From contig NZ_JAPDOK010000004.1 of NCBI RefSeq assembly GCF_026013415.1, positions 124,001-188,000 on the forward strand: a DNA stretch of 64,000 nucleotides. Reading direction: 5' to 3'. The first letter of the stretch is position 1. Each line of letters starts with the position of its first letter. The notes under the pieces were generated by a model. It made no database searches. It worked only from the letters and a program-made list of their open reading frames with translations, and had not been told where the DNA came from. Position numbers and translations under genes: made by a program. Of this stretch, positions 25,891 to 34,392 are shown piece by piece. The DNA is from Sphingomonas caeni. Lineage in GTDB: Bacteria > Pseudomonadota > Alphaproteobacteria > Sphingomonadales > Sphingomonadaceae.

Positions 25891-27423
25891 TCAAAGACTC
25901 GCGCTGAGCGCGTAGAGGCCCACGGGCATCGCCGCGCGTGCGCCGTCGAGTTCGCCGACAAATTCGGTGTGGAACCGCTCGGGCGCCACCGCCGCCAGCG
26001 TGGCAGCGAAATCGTCCGAGACGCAGACCGATCCGGGCAGCGCCGATCCCGCCGCGGCGAAGGCGATGTCCAGCGCCCGCCCGACCAGCTTCGGATCGCG
26101 GCCGAAGGGATCGGCGACCGTCTCGGCGATCCCGTAAAAGCCGCCGACCGCCGCGCCGCGCACCTCGGTCAGCGCCACGGCGCAGGCCGCCGCGTCGCGC
26201 AGGCTATCGAAGGCCAGCACCACGGCCTCGCCGGTGAAGCTCGGCGGCACCGCGGTCGCGGGTCCGCGCGCGAGCACATCGGCGATTGCGGGAAGCGCGC
26301 TGCCCTCGACCCGAACCGCCAGCGCGGCGAGGCAGGCCCGGCGCGGGGGCGGGGCGGGGAGGGGCGGATCGACGGGCTCGCGCGCCGCGCGCAATATCTG
26401 TTGCCGCCCGCCGCCGCCCGCCCAGACCCGCAAGGGGTGGCTGCGGTCCTCATCCTCGCCCTCGGCGAGCACGAGCAGCTGGAGCGCGTCGCTCGCCAGC
26501 CGCTTCGCGTTGGTCCGCGTTTCGCCCATCGCGATCTCGTCGGCCAGGCCGATGGCGATGCGGTCGGGCAGCATGCCCAACGGCTCGACCGCGCGCACGC
26601 TCTCCGCCGCGGCGACCATCGCATCGAAGCGTGCGCGCCATTCGCCCCCGAACGGATCGACCGACAGCGCGGCGAACGCATCGAGCCCGCCCGGGATCAC
26701 CAGATGCAGCTCGGCCCCCGCCGCGACCAAGGCTTCGGCGACGAGAATGTCCGCTCCGGCGGCGAGCGCGCCATAGCCGAAGCCCACCCGCTCTTGCGCG
26801 ATCAGCGCCGCGATCCGCTCGGTCAGCGGGGTCGGCCCGGGATCGGCGCGGAACGACATATGCCCGCCAAAATGAAGCGAGCGCCGCGGGCGCCGCGCAT
26901 CGAGCCAGGCCGCCGCCGCCCCTTGCGCGCCCAGGATCAGCGCGAACTGGCGCAGCGTCGAGGCATGATCCTCCCATGCCCGCGGCGCGAGCGCGATCGC
27001 CTCGTCGAGCGCGGCCTGCGCCTCGGCGGACCGGCCGAGCAGCAGCAATGCCTCTGCCCGGGTGGCGGCGAGATAATAGGGTGTCTCCGGCTCGCCGGGA
27101 TTGGCATCGATCCGCGCGAGCACCTGCCCCGCCAGTTCCGCTGCGCGTACGGGGTCCCCGCCGAGCAGCGAGAGCGTCGCGGCGTTGATCAGCGGATAGC
27201 TCGCCCCGCCATCCCCGGCCGCAGCGGCATAGGCCTGTGCCGCCTCGCCATAGAGCGCGGCACGCGCCTCCCCCGAGACGCGCAGCGCACGGTCCTTGAG
27301 CAGCCGGCCCTTTATCGCGAGCGCGGCCGGATCGGTCGATGCCCCATAGCCCTCGGCTTCGAACAACGCCCAGGCCCGATCAAGCGCGCCTGACCGGGCG
27401 AGGGTGGTAACGAGTGTCAGCAT
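25891..27423 (-). CDS. Three-domain signalling protein: TPR, SLOG-like Rossmann, degenerate class III cyclase domain
   Basis: A 510-residue soluble protein with the start at ATG 27423. Residues 1-175 are helical repeats of TPR/TRAF-binding type (YYLAATRAEALLLLGRSAEAQAALDEAI). Residues about 180-330 resemble a SLOG/LOG-type nucleotide-binding Rossmann domain: RSLHFGGHM, GFGYGALAAGADILVAEALVAAG, ELHLVIPGG. Residues 361-508 match the class III nucleotide cyclase fold in order (RRACLAALAV, FTGEAVVLAFDSLRDAAACAVAL, YGIAETVADPFGRD, VGRALDIA, GSVCVS, VGLYAL). The metal-binding aspartates are missing, so cyclase activity is unlikely. A signalling or sensing role is inferred. It ends 49 bp from the convergent Crp/Fnr gene. 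Confidence 0.75.
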   Translation of the reverse strand: MLTLVTTLARSGALDRAWALFEAEGYGASTDPAALAIKGRLLKDRALRVSGEARAALYGEAAQAYAAAAGDGGASYPLINAATLSLLGGDPVRAAELAGQVLARIDANPGEPETPYYLAATRAEALLLLGRSAEAQAALDEAIALAPRAWEDHASTLRQFALILGAQGAAAAWLDARRPRRSLHFGGHMSFRADPGPTPLTERIAALIAQERVGFGYGALAAGADILVAEALVAAGAELHLVIPGGLDAFAALSVDPFGGEWRARFDAMVAAAESVRAVEPLGMLPDRIAIGLADEIAMGETRTNAKRLASDALQLLVLAEGEDEDRSHPLRVWAGGGGRQQILRAAREPVDPPLPAPPPRRACLAALAVRVEGSALPAIADVLARGPATAVPPSFTGEAVVLAFDSLRDAAACAVALTEVRGAAVGGFYGIAETVADPFGRDPKLVGRALDIAFAAAGSALPGSVCVSDDFAATLAAVAPERFHTEFVGELDGARAAMPVGLYALSASL

Positions 27424-27483
27424 GTATACGCCTGCTGCCTTTCCAATCGCTGCCACCCTAGCGTCGCCGCGGGTGCGGTGGGC

Positions 27484-27497
27484 GTGACGGGGGTCAC
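27484..27497. promoter_or_regulatory. Crp-like palindrome GTGA-N6-TCAC, site 1
   Basis: GTGA (27484-27487) and TCAC (27494-27497) are separated by six bases, with GC on both flanks extending the symmetry. This is the core of a Crp/Fnr-type operator. It lies about 60 bp upstream of the TPR/SLOG gene start. Binding by the nearby Crp/Fnr protein is inference. Confidence 0.45.
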
Positions 27498-27629
27498 GCG
27501 GGAGTTGGGGTTTCCCTGGATGTAAATCTCCTGGCCCGGTGCCAGTCGAGACTGACCGAAAATGTCCGGGGTCACAATAGCGGGCGCGGCGCTTGCCGAA
27601 TTGACCGCGGCGGCTAAGATCAGACCAAC

Positions 27630-27643
27630 GTGACAAGGATCAC
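27630..27643. promoter_or_regulatory. Crp-like palindrome GTGA-N6-TCAC, site 2
   Basis: CGTGA and TCACG are separated by CAAGGA, the same half-sites and spacing as site 1, located about 90 bp upstream of the divergent membrane-protein gene start at 27734. Confidence 0.45.
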
Positions 27644-27733
27644 GGGTCGCGGGTTTTTCATGCGTATGCCGGTGGCGTGCCGGGCGGAGACTTTGCCGCC
27701 GGGCGCGTCCGTCCATCGAACGGAGACGAAGTG

Positions 27734-28360
27734 ATGCCCAAACTTCTTTGGCCCGGCGCGGCCGCGATCGTCATCGCCCTTGTCGCGCTGCTGCTGATTC
27801 CCTCGGCGGCACTGCCCGCGCTCAAGCTCAACCCGAACATGGCGCAGGCCGCGGGGGTGACGATCGGCGCGCTGGCCGCGATCGCCGCGATCCTCGAGCG
27901 TGCGCTCGCGGTGTTCACCGACCTGCTGTTCGGCCAGGAGCGGAGCGAGGCCCGGCACCAGTTGAATGCCCTGCGGCTCGCGGTCCCCGTGCCGCCGCCC
28001 CCGGCCCCCGGCGCGACCCCTGCCGCGCTCGCGGCGGCGCAGGCTAGCTCGGTCCAGGCGCAGACCGATGCGCGGACCGCGATGGCCCCCGCGCTCGCCA
28101 CCGTTGCCGATATCGACGCCAGGCGCGAGCGCGCGCGGCTGCTGCTCGGCTTCGCCGCGTCCTTCCTGATCAGCGCGGCGGGGGTGCGCACGCTCACCGG
28201 GCTGGTCGCCGATGGCGTGACGCTCACCAGCTATGCGACGATGGTCGATATCATGCTGACCGCGGGCCTGCTCGCAGGCGGCAGCAACGCGCTCGCCAAG
28301 CTGGCCGACCTGATCCAGGAAGGCGCGAACCAGCGCCTCAACGGCCTCAGGACCCAATAG
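27734..28360 (+). CDS. Four-TM membrane protein of unknown function
   Basis: A 208-residue protein starting at ATG 27734 after GGAGA. Hydrophobic segments lie at about residues 5-24, 36-58, 139-160 and 174-193. A Pro/Ala-rich and helical loop (about 85-135) lies between the pairs. The last segment contains LLAGGSNALAKLADLIQEG, an arrangement seen in small membrane proteins that end in a 'GGS..hhKlhDli' helix. It diverges from the TPR/SLOG gene across a shared 310-bp region with two Crp-like sites. Function is not recognised; it could be a membrane partner or effector of the SLOG-like protein. Confidence 0.75.
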   Translation: MPKLLWPGAAAIVIALVALLLIPSAALPALKLNPNMAQAAGVTIGALAAIAAILERALAVFTDLLFGQERSEARHQLNALRLAVPVPPPPAPGATPAALAAAQASSVQAQTDARTAMAPALATVADIDARRERARLLLGFAASFLISAAGVRTLTGLVADGVTLTSYATMVDIMLTAGLLAGGSNALAKLADLIQEGANQRLNGLRTQ

Positions 28361-28843
28361 GGCCGGACTCGACAGCGCGCTAGGCTGGGCTGTCCCAGCA
28401 TGTGAAAGTTGACACTAGCTTCACACTATCGCGCATGTTTTGCGCCGCGCGGTTCCCGGGAGAAAACGCCTGGTTCGCCGAGTGCGGATCGACAGGGTCA
28501 AAGCGCGGCCGGAGCGACCGGCTGCGCGAGCGAAGCAGGCGAAATCCTACATTGCAAGGGCTTGGGCCCAACGCGTCGAAGCCAAAGCGAATGGCATGCG
28601 GACCCCGGCAGCCGCGTTCCAAAATCAGACAAAGGCGAGCCCCCCGCCGCCCCGCAATCCCCGGCGGCAACGGGGTTTCGCTGCGCGTGCAAGCAGTTGC
28701 GTACAACCGCCAATGTGGCGCGATTGCCACATGCTGCATAACATTCACTCGTTAGAGAATTAGTATTGAAACGCGTGAGAATATGCGGCACTTTCCACCA
28801 TCAGCGCCAAAGAGCGCGTCGCAGATGAGGATGGGGAGGCGTT
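28361..28843. other. Noncoding region upstream of the TonB receptor gene
   Basis: A 483-bp stretch without a credible gene. It holds TTGACA at 28409, CACACTATC at 28422-28430 (also present in the putative TetR operator at 35755), and the second copy of the interspersed repeat near 28487-28560. Several overlapping short ORFs exist in all frames but lack codon bias and ribosome-binding sites. The receptor gene promoter probably lies in the AT-richer 28740-28800 part. Confidence 0.6.
28487..28560. repeat. Interspersed repeat, copy 2
   Basis: Contains AGCAGGCGAAATCC then ACATTGCAAG (about 28534-28558), matching copy 1 near 6788-6812 with one mismatch over 25 bp. Scattered upstream similarity includes GGATCGAC and GAGCGA. 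Confidence 0.6.
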
Positions 28844-31066
28844 ATGAAGGCACATGCGTTGTGGGTCGGTGCGTCGGCGCTGGCATTGGGACTGGGCTGG
28901 TCCGGCAGCGCGATGGCGCAGGACACCCCGGCTGAGCAGAACGGCAGCGAAGCCAAGGGCGACGAGGAAATCGTCGTCACGGCGCAGCGGCGGCACGAAA
29001 ATCTGATGACCACCCCGGTCTCGGCCTCGGTGCTCTCGGGCGGCCAGCTCGAGAATAAGGGCGTCACCAATGTCGATGCGCTCCAGTTCGCGATGCCCAG
29101 CGTGGTGGTCAACAATTTCGGCCAGGGCAATGATTTCAACGTCCGCGGCATCGGCAAGGCCGAGCACAACACCCAGACGACCACCGGCGTGATCACGTAT
29201 CGGGATGGGGTTCCGACCTTCCCGGGCTATGTGCAGGGCGAGCCCTATTACGACATCAACAATATCCAGGTGCTGCGCGGTCCGCAGGGCACGATCGTCG
29301 GCCAGAACGCGACCGGCGGCGCGGTGTTCATCAACACCAACGATCCGATCATCGGCGGCGGAACCCATGGCTATGTCCAGGTCCAGGGCGGCAATTTCGC
29401 CGATGTCGGCGGCCAGTTCGGCGTCAACCTGCCGGTCAGCGACCGGTTCGCGATGCGCGTCTCGGGCTATGGCGAGCGCCGTGACGGCTTCTACAAGGTC
29501 ACCGGCCCCGGCGGCGTGCCCTATAAGGACAACAACAACGATCTGCGCATGCTCGCGGGCCGGATCAGCTTCCTGTGGAAGCCGGTCGACGGCCTGACGA
29601 TCCTGTCGAAGACCGATGCCGCCTATATGGACTTCGGCGCCTATCCGGCGAGCCCGCAGGGCCAGTTCCCCGAGACGCTGCCCGGCACCACCACGCCCAA
29701 CCCGAACCATCGCGACCTGTTCGACATCACGGCCAATGCGCCGGGCGCCGCGCACGACAAGTTCGTCCGCTCGATCCTGCGCATCGAATATGAGTTTGCC
29801 GGCGGGGTGCGGCTGCGTTCGGTCAGCAGCTATCAGTGGGCGAACACCTACTACAAGACCGATCTGGACGGCACGTCGAACAGCGTCAGCACCTTCTTCG
29901 ACGACGTCAACGAACAGCAGATGACCCAGGAGATCGCGCTGATCTCGCCGGACAACCGGCAGGTGACCTGGCTGCTCGGCGTGTCGGGCGTGTGGAACGA
30001 CTATCACTTCAAGGAGCCGTACCAGTTCGTCGTCGATCTGGCCCCGGGCTTCAACCTGCCGGCCTTCCAGTACAAGCTGCAGGGCTGGAACACGACGCGC
30101 TCACTCGCGGCCTGGGGCTCGCTCGGCATCCAGCTGAGCCCGAGCGTCAAGCTCGAGGCGGGCGGGCGCTACACCTCCAGCCGCTCGATCAACGATGTCG
30201 ACGTGGTCCAGTACGGCACGCCGATCATCGCCGACCAGCAGACCCAGTCGGACAATTTCTCGTACAAGGTGTCGCTGGGCTGGAAGGTCAATCCGGACCA
30301 CTTCCTGTACGCGTTCGTCGCGACCGGCTTCCGTCCGGGCGGCCTCAACGTGCCGGTCGGCCTGGGCCTGCCCGCGCCGTTCCTGCCCGAGCAGGTGACC
30401 TCGTTCGAAGGCGGCTGGAAGGCCAATTTCGCCGACGGCCATGTCCGCACGACGGTCAATGGCTTCTACAACAAGTATCACAATTTCCAGGTGATCATCG
30501 GCTACCCGACCTTCCCGACTTTCGGGATCGAGCTCAACGTGCCGCACAGCACGAAGATCTACGGCTTCGAGGCCGAGGCCGAGTTCCGCTTCGGCGACTT
30601 CTCGCTCGATGCCGGCGTCAACCTGCTCCACAGCGAGCTGGGCACCTTCTACGCGAGCGATCCGCGCGCGGCGACGACCACGCCCTGCAACCCGCTCAGC
30701 GGTCCGTCGAGCGCCACCTGCCTCAACCTGGCGGGCCGCGAGCAGACCTATGCGCCCAACTTCACCTTCAACGTGGGTGCGCAGTACATCATCCATGCCG
30801 GCGACAATGACCGGATCATCCCGCGCGCGAATTACGGCCATGTCGGCGCGCAATGGGCGACCCTGTTCGAGAATCCGGCGCGCGGCGACCGGATCGTCGA
30901 GCGCAACATCCTCAACGCCCAGGTTGCCTGGGAGCACGGGACCTGGACGGTCACCGCCTATGGCACCAACCTGACCGACCAGCATTATCCGGGCGCGCTC
31001 AACTCGGGCCTCTATTTCGCCGGCCCGCCGCGCCAATACGGCGTCAAGGTCCTCAAGGTCTTTTGA
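28844..31066 (+). CDS. TonB-dependent outer-membrane receptor
   Basis: Receptor of 740 aa with a signal peptide (about residues 1-26, ending AMAQ) and a good GGGGAGG ribosome-binding site. The plug begins EEIVVTAQRRHENLMTTPVSASVLSG, the usual TonB-box-like and plug start of sphingomonad receptors, and includes IQVLRGPQGTIVGQNATGGAVFINT. The barrel ends in an aromatic residue (VLKVF). It belongs to the large family used by sphingomonads to import organic substrates. It starts a cluster with acyl-CoA ligase, esterase, transporter and beta-glucosidase genes, so a plant- or xenobiotic-type substrate is likely but unproven. Confidence 0.95.
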   Translation: MKAHALWVGASALALGLGWSGSAMAQDTPAEQNGSEAKGDEEIVVTAQRRHENLMTTPVSASVLSGGQLENKGVTNVDALQFAMPSVVVNNFGQGNDFNVRGIGKAEHNTQTTTGVITYRDGVPTFPGYVQGEPYYDINNIQVLRGPQGTIVGQNATGGAVFINTNDPIIGGGTHGYVQVQGGNFADVGGQFGVNLPVSDRFAMRVSGYGERRDGFYKVTGPGGVPYKDNNNDLRMLAGRISFLWKPVDGLTILSKTDAAYMDFGAYPASPQGQFPETLPGTTTPNPNHRDLFDITANAPGAAHDKFVRSILRIEYEFAGGVRLRSVSSYQWANTYYKTDLDGTSNSVSTFFDDVNEQQMTQEIALISPDNRQVTWLLGVSGVWNDYHFKEPYQFVVDLAPGFNLPAFQYKLQGWNTTRSLAAWGSLGIQLSPSVKLEAGGRYTSSRSINDVDVVQYGTPIIADQQTQSDNFSYKVSLGWKVNPDHFLYAFVATGFRPGGLNVPVGLGLPAPFLPEQVTSFEGGWKANFADGHVRTTVNGFYNKYHNFQVIIGYPTFPTFGIELNVPHSTKIYGFEAEAEFRFGDFSLDAGVNLLHSELGTFYASDPRAATTTPCNPLSGPSSATCLNLAGREQTYAPNFTFNVGAQYIIHAGDNDRIIPRANYGHVGAQWATLFENPARGDRIVERNILNAQVAWEHGTWTVTAYGTNLTDQHYPGALNSGLYFAGPPRQYGVKVLKVF

Positions 31067-31139
31067 ACCACGCCCTGCCGGCCGCCGCGCGACTCCCTCG
31101 CGTGGCGGCCTGCTTTTTACCCCTCGCAGTCGAGGCGTC

Positions 31140-32732
31140 ATGCAAGCGTACCGCCTGACCGTGGACAAGTTTCTGGACCATGCCGCCAAATGGTTCGGCG
31201 GCGCTCAGGTGATCGGGGCCGATGCGGGCGAGGTGGTGAGCCGGACCGGCTATGCTGCACTCCGCGAGCGCAGCAATCGCATCTCGGGCGCGCTGCTCGC
31301 ACTGGGGATGCGGCAGGGCGACCGGGTGGGCACGCTCGCCTGGAACAGCCCGCATCATTTCGAACTCTATTATGCCGCGATGGGGGTGGGGCTGGTGTGC
31401 CACACGCTCAACCCGCGGCTGACCGCGGCGCATCTCGCTGCGATGATCGACGAGGCGCAGAACCGCATCCTCGCGGTCGCGGCGGATCTGCTGCCGCTCG
31501 CGCGCGAGGTGCTGCCGCTCTGCCCGTCGATCGAGCATGTCATCGTGCTCGACGCGCCCGTGCCGGGGATGGAAATGCTCAGCGAAGCGCGCGTCTGGAC
31601 GCTCGAAGCCTTGCTCGAGGCGCACGGCGCACCCTGCGAATGGGGCGATTTCGACGAGGAGGCGCCCGCGGGCCTCTGCTACACCTCGGGGACCACCGGC
31701 AGCCCCAAGGGTGTCGTCTATACCCACCGTTCCAACTATCTCCACACGCTGCGCGCGCTCCAGGCCGATGCGGTGGCATTGACCCCGTCGGACACGCTGC
31801 TGCTCGCGGTGCCGATGTTCCATGCAAATGGCTGGGGGCTGCCCTTCGCGGCGCCCGCGGTGGGCACGAAGCTGGTGCTCCCCGGGCGGGTGATCGACGG
31901 CGCCAGCCTCGCGCGGCTGATCCGCGACGAGCGGGTGACGATCGCGGTCGGCGTGCAGACGGTGTGGCTCGGGCTGATCGATCATCTCGAAAGGACCGGC
32001 GAGACGTTGCCCAGCCTCAGGCGCGTGCTGATCGGCGGCTCGACCTGCCCCGAGGCTTTGCTACGCCGGCTCGAGGACCGGCTCGGTGCCGAGGTTCAGA
32101 CGAGCTGGGGCATGACCGAACTCTCGCCGATAGGCACGATCGCTCCGCCGGGGACAGCCATCGAAGCGCGCGCCTCGGGCCGTCCGCCGATGGGGCTCGA
32201 CCTCAAGCTGACCGATGCCGAGGGCGTGAGGCTGCCGCAGCAGCGCGGGGTGCTCGGGCATCTCTGGGTCAAGGGCCACAGCGTGCTCGACGGCTATTAC
32301 CAGGCCGGCGGGGACGCGCTCGATACCGAGGGCTATTTCGACACTGGCGACTTGGCGATCATCGACGCCGCGGGCAACCTCACCATCGGCGGGCGTTCGA
32401 AGGACCTGATCAAATCAGGCGGCGAATGGATCAACCCGACCGAGATCGAGACGATCGTCGGGGCTCATCCGATGGTCCGCCACGTCGCGGTGATCGGCCG
32501 GGCGGACGACAAATGGGGCGAGCGGCCGGTGCTGATCGTCGAGGCGCGCGGGGGCGAGGATCTGGGCGACCTGATCCGCATGCTGCGCGGGCGCGTCGCC
32601 GACTGGTGGATCCCGGCGGAGGTGGTGGAAATCGAGGCGATGCCGCTGGCGGCGTCGGGGAAGATCGATAAGCAGCGGCTGCGCCGGGATTATGCTGCGG
32701 GGGAGATCGGCGCGGGATTGGTGAGGGGCTGA
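31140..32732 (+). CDS. Fatty-acid/aryl-acid--CoA ligase (AMP-binding)
   Basis: Adenylate-forming ligase of 530 aa. A3 motif: LCYTSGTTGSPKGVVYTHRS. A5: TSWGMTELSPIGT. A8: GYFDTGDLAIIDAAGNLTIGGRSKDLIKSGGEWINPTEIE. The catalytic Lys is in ASGKIDKQRLR near the C-terminus. Overall it resembles the medium/long-chain AlkK-like group. It follows the TonB receptor by 73 bp and probably activates an imported or esterase-released carboxylic acid for beta-oxidation. Confidence 0.92.
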   Translation: MQAYRLTVDKFLDHAAKWFGGAQVIGADAGEVVSRTGYAALRERSNRISGALLALGMRQGDRVGTLAWNSPHHFELYYAAMGVGLVCHTLNPRLTAAHLAAMIDEAQNRILAVAADLLPLAREVLPLCPSIEHVIVLDAPVPGMEMLSEARVWTLEALLEAHGAPCEWGDFDEEAPAGLCYTSGTTGSPKGVVYTHRSNYLHTLRALQADAVALTPSDTLLLAVPMFHANGWGLPFAAPAVGTKLVLPGRVIDGASLARLIRDERVTIAVGVQTVWLGLIDHLERTGETLPSLRRVLIGGSTCPEALLRRLEDRLGAEVQTSWGMTELSPIGTIAPPGTAIEARASGRPPMGLDLKLTDAEGVRLPQQRGVLGHLWVKGHSVLDGYYQAGGDALDTEGYFDTGDLAIIDAAGNLTIGGRSKDLIKSGGEWINPTEIETIVGAHPMVRHVAVIGRADDKWGERPVLIVEARGGEDLGDLIRMLRGRVADWWIPAEVVEIEAMPLAASGKIDKQRLRRDYAAGEIGAGLVRG

Positions 32733-32737
32733 CCAAA

Positions 32738-32763
32738 TTCCTCCCCGGAACGGGGAGGAGTTT
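32738..32763. terminator. Hairpin terminator between convergent genes
   Basis: CTCCCCG (32741-32747) pairs with CGGGGAG (32751-32757) around a GAA loop, extended by flanking bases and followed by TTT on the plus strand. It lies between the acyl-CoA ligase gene and the convergent carboxylesterase gene. Confidence 0.65.
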
Positions 32764-32769
32764 ATCGGA

Positions 32770-34392
32770 TCAGCACCCCTCAGCCTTTGGCGGCATCGGC
32801 GGCGAGGCGAGGCCGACATTCCAGTGCCAAGGGATCTTCCCCGTCGCGCGCCGGCGGCACATCACTTCCTCGTTGAACTTGAACATTCCGGGCATGAACT
32901 GCCGCCCCGGCGTCGGCGTGGCGGTAAAGTGCATGAAGCTGCGGTCGGGGCTGAACAAAGGCCAGTCGGGCGCGCCCGTAGCCTTGGGGACGCCCGTCGC
33001 CGCGAAGCTGGTCCAGTAACCGATCATCGCGTCCGACAGCGCATGCTCGGCTGCGGTATCGGGGATCGCCGGCCATTGCGGGCCGGTGGTTGCGAAGGTG
33101 CCGAACACATAGGGCAGCTCGCTCGCATGGAAGGCGTGGAGCCCTGCGCCATCCATCGACGGATACCCATGGTCCCACATGTACATGTACGCCGGCTCGC
33201 CGATCGCGGCCATCTTCCGCGCGATCCGCTCTGCGGTCCAGCCATAAAGCGAGTCGCGCGTGGTGAGCAGGATGCTCTCCTTGTAATCGGCCGAGGGGTA
33301 GAGCTTGAGGAACGCATCGGCCATGTCGCCGTAATTCTCGCGGATCTTCGCCTCATACTCCGCCGCGGTCGCGGTCGGCTTGGGGGCGAGCACCATCAGC
33401 GAGCGGATCTCGCCCTGGTTGAACCCGGCGAGCACCGGCACCGGCGCCTGCTTGCCTTGGTCGAAGGCATCGACCATCTGCTGGGGCAGGACATAATCGT
33501 CGACCACGCCCCAGGGCGCGAAGCCCGCGCCCGCGGCGGCATTGGTCAGCGCCTGCGCGTCCATGCCGCGCAGCCCGGATATGTCGGTCGCGCCCATCCC
33601 CGCCTGGACCATCTGCCCGACCGCCTCGGCCGACGGGAAGCCGAACACGCTCGACTTCAGTGCGGGCATCGCGATCATGTACGAGCTCTGCGCGACCGCT
33701 TTGTGGAACAGGCCGCGCGCCGCCGGAGACACCATCAGATAGAGCACGCTGAGCCCGCCCGCGGACTCGCCCGCGATGGTCACGTTGCCGGCATTGCCCC
33801 CGAAGGCGGGTATATTGTCATGGACCCAGCGCAGCGCGGTGATCTGATCGAGCAGACCGTAATTGCCCGAGACCTTCTGCGCGGTCTCCATGCTCAGCGA
33901 CGGATGCGCCATCCAGCCGAGCACGCCGAGGCGATAGTTGACCGAGACGACGATCACCCCGCGTTCGGCCATGCGCTGGCCGTCATAGGTCAGCTCGCTG
34001 CTCGACCCGCCCGACAGCGCGCCGCCGTGAATCCAGAAGAAGACCGGCGCATTCTTCGCATCCCTAGGCGCCCAGATATTGAGCGTCAGGCAATCCTCGC
34101 TCGTGGGGAGCGGCTTGGCGGGCGAATAGACGTTCGGGGTCTTGGAGGTCGGCTGGATGCAGGCCGGGCCGAACGCGCTTGCGTCGCGCACCCCGTTCCA
34201 GCGCGGCATCGGCATCGGCGGCTGCCAGCGGCGTCCGCCGACCGGGGGCAGCGCGAAGGGGAGGCCCTTGAACGCGGTGACCCCGCCCGCGGCGACGCCC
34301 TTCACCTTGCCGGCGGGGGCATCGACGGTCTGTGCGGCAGCCGGCAGCGCGAGCGCCAGGGTGGAGACGGCGAGGAGATGACAGTGTTTCAT
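32770..34392 (-). CDS. Secreted type-B carboxylesterase
   Basis: Alpha/beta-hydrolase of 540 aa with a signal peptide (LLAVSTLALALPAAAQ). Type-B esterase landmarks: SEDCLTLNIWAP, FFWIHGGALSGGSS (oxyanion hole), TIAGESAGGLSVL with the catalytic Ser, and HASELPYVFGTF carrying the late catalytic His. The start at 34392 overlaps the MFS gene stop by 4 bp, so esterase and transporter form an operon transcribed leftward. It probably hydrolyses an ester in the periplasm or outside the cell. The substrate is unknown. Confidence 0.92.
   Translation of the reverse strand: MKHCHLLAVSTLALALPAAAQTVDAPAGKVKGVAAGGVTAFKGLPFALPPVGGRRWQPPMPMPRWNGVRDASAFGPACIQPTSKTPNVYSPAKPLPTSEDCLTLNIWAPRDAKNAPVFFWIHGGALSGGSSSELTYDGQRMAERGVIVVSVNYRLGVLGWMAHPSLSMETAQKVSGNYGLLDQITALRWVHDNIPAFGGNAGNVTIAGESAGGLSVLYLMVSPAARGLFHKAVAQSSYMIAMPALKSSVFGFPSAEAVGQMVQAGMGATDISGLRGMDAQALTNAAAGAGFAPWGVVDDYVLPQQMVDAFDQGKQAPVPVLAGFNQGEIRSLMVLAPKPTATAAEYEAKIRENYGDMADAFLKLYPSADYKESILLTTRDSLYGWTAERIARKMAAIGEPAYMYMWDHGYPSMDGAGLHAFHASELPYVFGTFATTGPQWPAIPDTAAEHALSDAMIGYWTSFAATGVPKATGAPDWPLFSPDRSFMHFTATPTPGRQFMPGMFKFNEEVMCRRRATGKIPWHWNVGLASPPMPPKAEGC

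Larger units (their letters stand above)
27417..27661 (-). pseudogene. Small exported protein, apparently frameshifted in its signal peptide
   Basis: On the minus strand an ATG at 27661 begins MKNPRPVILVTLV and then stops. One base out of frame the sequence continues as LILAAAVNSASAAPAIVTP and on to a stop at 27417, just inside the TPR/SLOG gene start. Joined by a one-base shift near 27622-27628, the two halves form a complete signal peptide with an ASA-AP cleavage site and a mature part of about 50 residues. Either the gene is broken, the base call is wrong, or the resemblance is chance. The ribosome-binding site is weak. Confidence 0.4.

Noticed and set aside
28402..28791. Several short overlapping ORFs upstream of the TonB receptor
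   Set aside because: They overlap in different frames and both strands, lack codon bias and ribosome-binding sites, and coincide with a dispersed noncoding repeat.
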